This document shows, one piece after another, positions 62,391 through 64,000 of a stretch of 64,000 nt of DNA (position 1 is its first letter; each line of letters begins with the position of its first letter). Under the pieces are notes generated by a model that was given only the letters and a program-made list of their open reading frames with translations, had not been told where the DNA came from and made no database searches. The DNA comes from Burkholderia sp. WP9 (GTDB lineage: Bacteria; Pseudomonadota; Gammaproteobacteria; Burkholderiales; Burkholderiaceae). The stretch spans positions 868,001-932,000 of the forward strand of contig NZ_FNTG01000001.1 of NCBI RefSeq assembly GCF_900104795.1. The letters run 5' to 3'. Position numbers and translations under genes: made by a program.

Positions 62391-63160
62391 TCACTCGACC
62401 GCTTTCACCATATCCTCAATCACCTTCTTCGCATCGCCGAAGACCATCATCGTCTTGTCCATGTAGAACAGGTCGTTGTCGAGCCCGGCGTAGCCTGCCG
62501 CCATCGACCGCTTGTTGACGATCACCGTGCGCGCCTTGTACGCCTCGATAATCGGCATGCCCGCGATCGGCGACTTCGGATCGTTCTTCGCCGCCGGGTT
62601 CACCACGTCGTTCGCGCCAAGCACCAGCACCACGTCGACCTGCCCGAACTCGCCGTTGATGTCGTCCATTTCGTAGACCATGTCATAGGCGACTTCGGCT
62701 TCGGCGAGCAACACGTTCATGTGCCCAGGCATGCGGCCGGCCACCGGGTGAATCGCGTACTTCACCTCGATGCCTTTCTCCACCAGCTTGTCGGTCAGTT
62801 CCTTCAACGCATGCTGCGCACGCGCCACGGCGAGGCCATAACCCGGCACGATCACCACGGTTTCGGCATTGCCGAGCATGAACGCTGCATCATCGGCCGA
62901 ACCGGATTTCACCGGACGCTGCTCAGCCGACCCGCCCGCCGCCGCCGCGCCCGGCTCGTTGCCGAAGCCACCGAGAATCACGTTGAAGAACGAGCGGTTC
63001 ATCGCCCGGCACATGATGTACGACAGAATCGCACCGGACGAGCCGACCAGCGAGCCCGCGATGATCAGCATCGGATTGTTCAGCGAGAAGCCGATGCCCG
63101 CCGCCGCCCAACCCGAATACGAGTTCAGCATCGACACGACCACCGGCATATCCGGCGGAT
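62391..63160 (-). pseudogene. pntB: pntB C-terminal fragment cut by an IS30-type element
   Basis: About 257 residues of the transhydrogenase beta subunit from [21 protein letters not shown] onward. It keeps the last membrane helices and the whole NADP-binding domain III, with the [10 protein letters not shown] loop and [18 protein letters not shown]. The enzyme moves hydride between NADH and NADP with proton flow. The 5' part is missing: at about 63160 the sequence switches to the IS end. The visible frame continues 28 codons into IS DNA to an ATG at 63245, giving a 284-codon open frame that is not a natural pntB. The pntA genes would lie upstream, beyond the window. Confidence 0.85.
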
Positions 63161-64000
63161 TCAACTGGTCGTTGCAACATCTCCTAAAGGAGGTGCCAAA
63201 TGGGACGAGCACAGGGTTGGGGTTCGGAACAGACAGGAAGACCAATAATGCAATCGCCCGGCAGGCCAGGTGTCAATCAGCGAGATACAAAGCGAGCGTT
63301 CTGGACTTGTGTCGCGCAAGGCATGGAGAGCGAGGCTGCGGCGCGCGCGTGTGGCGTGTCCCAACCTTTGGGGCCAAGATGGTTTCGTGATGCAGGCGGA
63401 ATGCCGCCGATCGAGCTGACGCCGGGCACTGCGCCTTATCTGTCTTTTTCTGAACGCGAGGAAATTGCGCTGCTACGGGCGCAGGATTGCGGGATCCGTG
63501 AGATCGCGCGAAGACTGCAGCGCTCACCTTCGACCATCTCGCGCGAGTTGCGCCGTAATGCTGCAACCCGTAGCGGCACATTGATATACAGGGCGACAGT
63601 TGCTCAGTGGAAAGCTGAGCGGGCCGCGGAACGTCCGAAAGCTTCCAGACTGACCAAGAACGATAGATTAAAGAATTATGTGCAGAGTCGATTGGCGGGA
63701 GCGGTCACCGATTCAGAAGGCAGGCCGATTGCCGGACCCAACGTACCATGGAAAGGACGACGGCAAGGCCGCCGCGCGGACCGTCGTTGGGGCACCTGCT
63801 GGAGTCCCGAACAAATCAGTCGACGATTGGAGGCCGACTATCCAGAAGACCAATCCATGAGAATCTCTCACGAAGCCATCTATCAGGCGCTTTACATTCA
63901 GGGCCGTGGCGCTCTGCGCAAGGAGCTTACTGCCTGTTTGCGTACGGGCCGTGCACTTCGTGTGCCTCGAGCCAGGACGCAACAGCGAGGAAAGCATTTC
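63158..64000 (+). mobile_element. IS30-family insertion sequence (left end, incomplete)
   Basis: The element starts close to 63158-63180, where pntB similarity stops, and continues to the window edge, so the right inverted repeat and target duplication cannot be seen. The boundary is uncertain by about 20 bases. Candidate left end sequence includes ATTCAACTGGTCGTTGCAAC, read on the plus strand near 63158-63177. Confidence 0.8.
63200..64000 (+). CDS. IS30-family transposase, 3' end outside window
   Basis: 267 codons, open to the right edge. AAAGGAGG lies six bases before the ATG. An N-terminal helix-turn-helix (about 38-62, [15 protein letters not shown]) is followed by a second one (about 82-120, [20 protein letters not shown] and [12 protein letters not shown]) that binds the inverted repeats, then [11 protein letters not shown] near 210 and [20 protein letters not shown] near 228-247, typical of IS30 transposases just before the DDE core. 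The catalytic domain lies beyond the window. Codon use is less GC-biased than in the core genes. Confidence 0.9.
   Translation, partial: MGRAQGWGSEQTGRPIMQSPGRPGVNQRDTKRAFWTCVAQGMESEAAARACGVSQPLGPRWFRDAGGMPPIELTPGTAPYLSFSEREEIALLRAQDCGIREIARRLQRSPSTISRELRRNAATRSGTLIYRATVAQWKAERAAERPKASRLTKNDRLKNYVQSRLAGAVTDSEGRPIAGPNVPWKGRRQGRRADRRWGTCWSPEQISRRLEADYPEDQSMRISHEAIYQALYIQGRGALRKELTACLRTGRALRVPRARTQQRGKHF

Overview
The window is GC-rich (clearly above 60% by eye), with a gene order and protein sequences typical of the main chromosome of a Burkholderia/Paraburkholderia-type betaproteobacterium. The genus is inferred from conserved order (dap genes, smc-zipA-ligA-def, glnD-map, rpsB to lpxB, ppsR/ppsA, guaB-guaA) and from protein features; no 16S or other decisive marker is present. 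No tRNA, rRNA or CRISPR was seen.

Layout. 1-2.4 kb (minus): lysine/diaminopimelate genes dapC-dapD with an ArsC-like gene. 2.8-11.7 kb (plus): an EamA transporter, then smc, zipA, ligA and def (chromosome structure, division, replication, N-terminal processing). 12.0-17.6 kb (minus): map, glnD and an rluB-type pseudouridine synthase with a long Arg-rich repeat extension. 18.0-34.6 kb (plus): a long translation and envelope run, rpsB-tsf-pyrH-frr-uppS-cdsA-dxr-rseP-bamA-skp-lpxD-fabZ-lpxA-lpxB-rnhB-SpoU methylase. It links ribosome parts, UMP and isoprenoid/phospholipid precursors, outer-membrane protein folding and lipid A synthesis. 34.6-42.7 kb: ppsR/ppsA (divergent), nfeD-qmcA, smpB, ratA-rnfH and a second EamA transporter. 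42.9-46.9 kb: guaB, an unknown membrane protein, and guaA (GMP synthesis).

From 47 kb the content turns accessory. A tripartite RND efflux operon (minus) sits head-to-head with an OmpR-type two-component system (plus). It is followed by a three-gene minus-strand operon of two small unknown proteins and an LptD paralogue, which faces a second, very similar copy of bamA. This LptD-paralogue/BamA-paralogue pair with its two unknown partners is the most unusual arrangement in the window. The last 2.8 kb hold two small exported proteins and a pntB gene cut by an IS30-family element that runs off the right edge.

Start codons were chosen by family N-terminus and ribosome-binding-site spacing, so several genes are shorter than their longest open frame. 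Because of the GC content nearly every gene has long open frames on the opposite strand; these were treated as artefacts.
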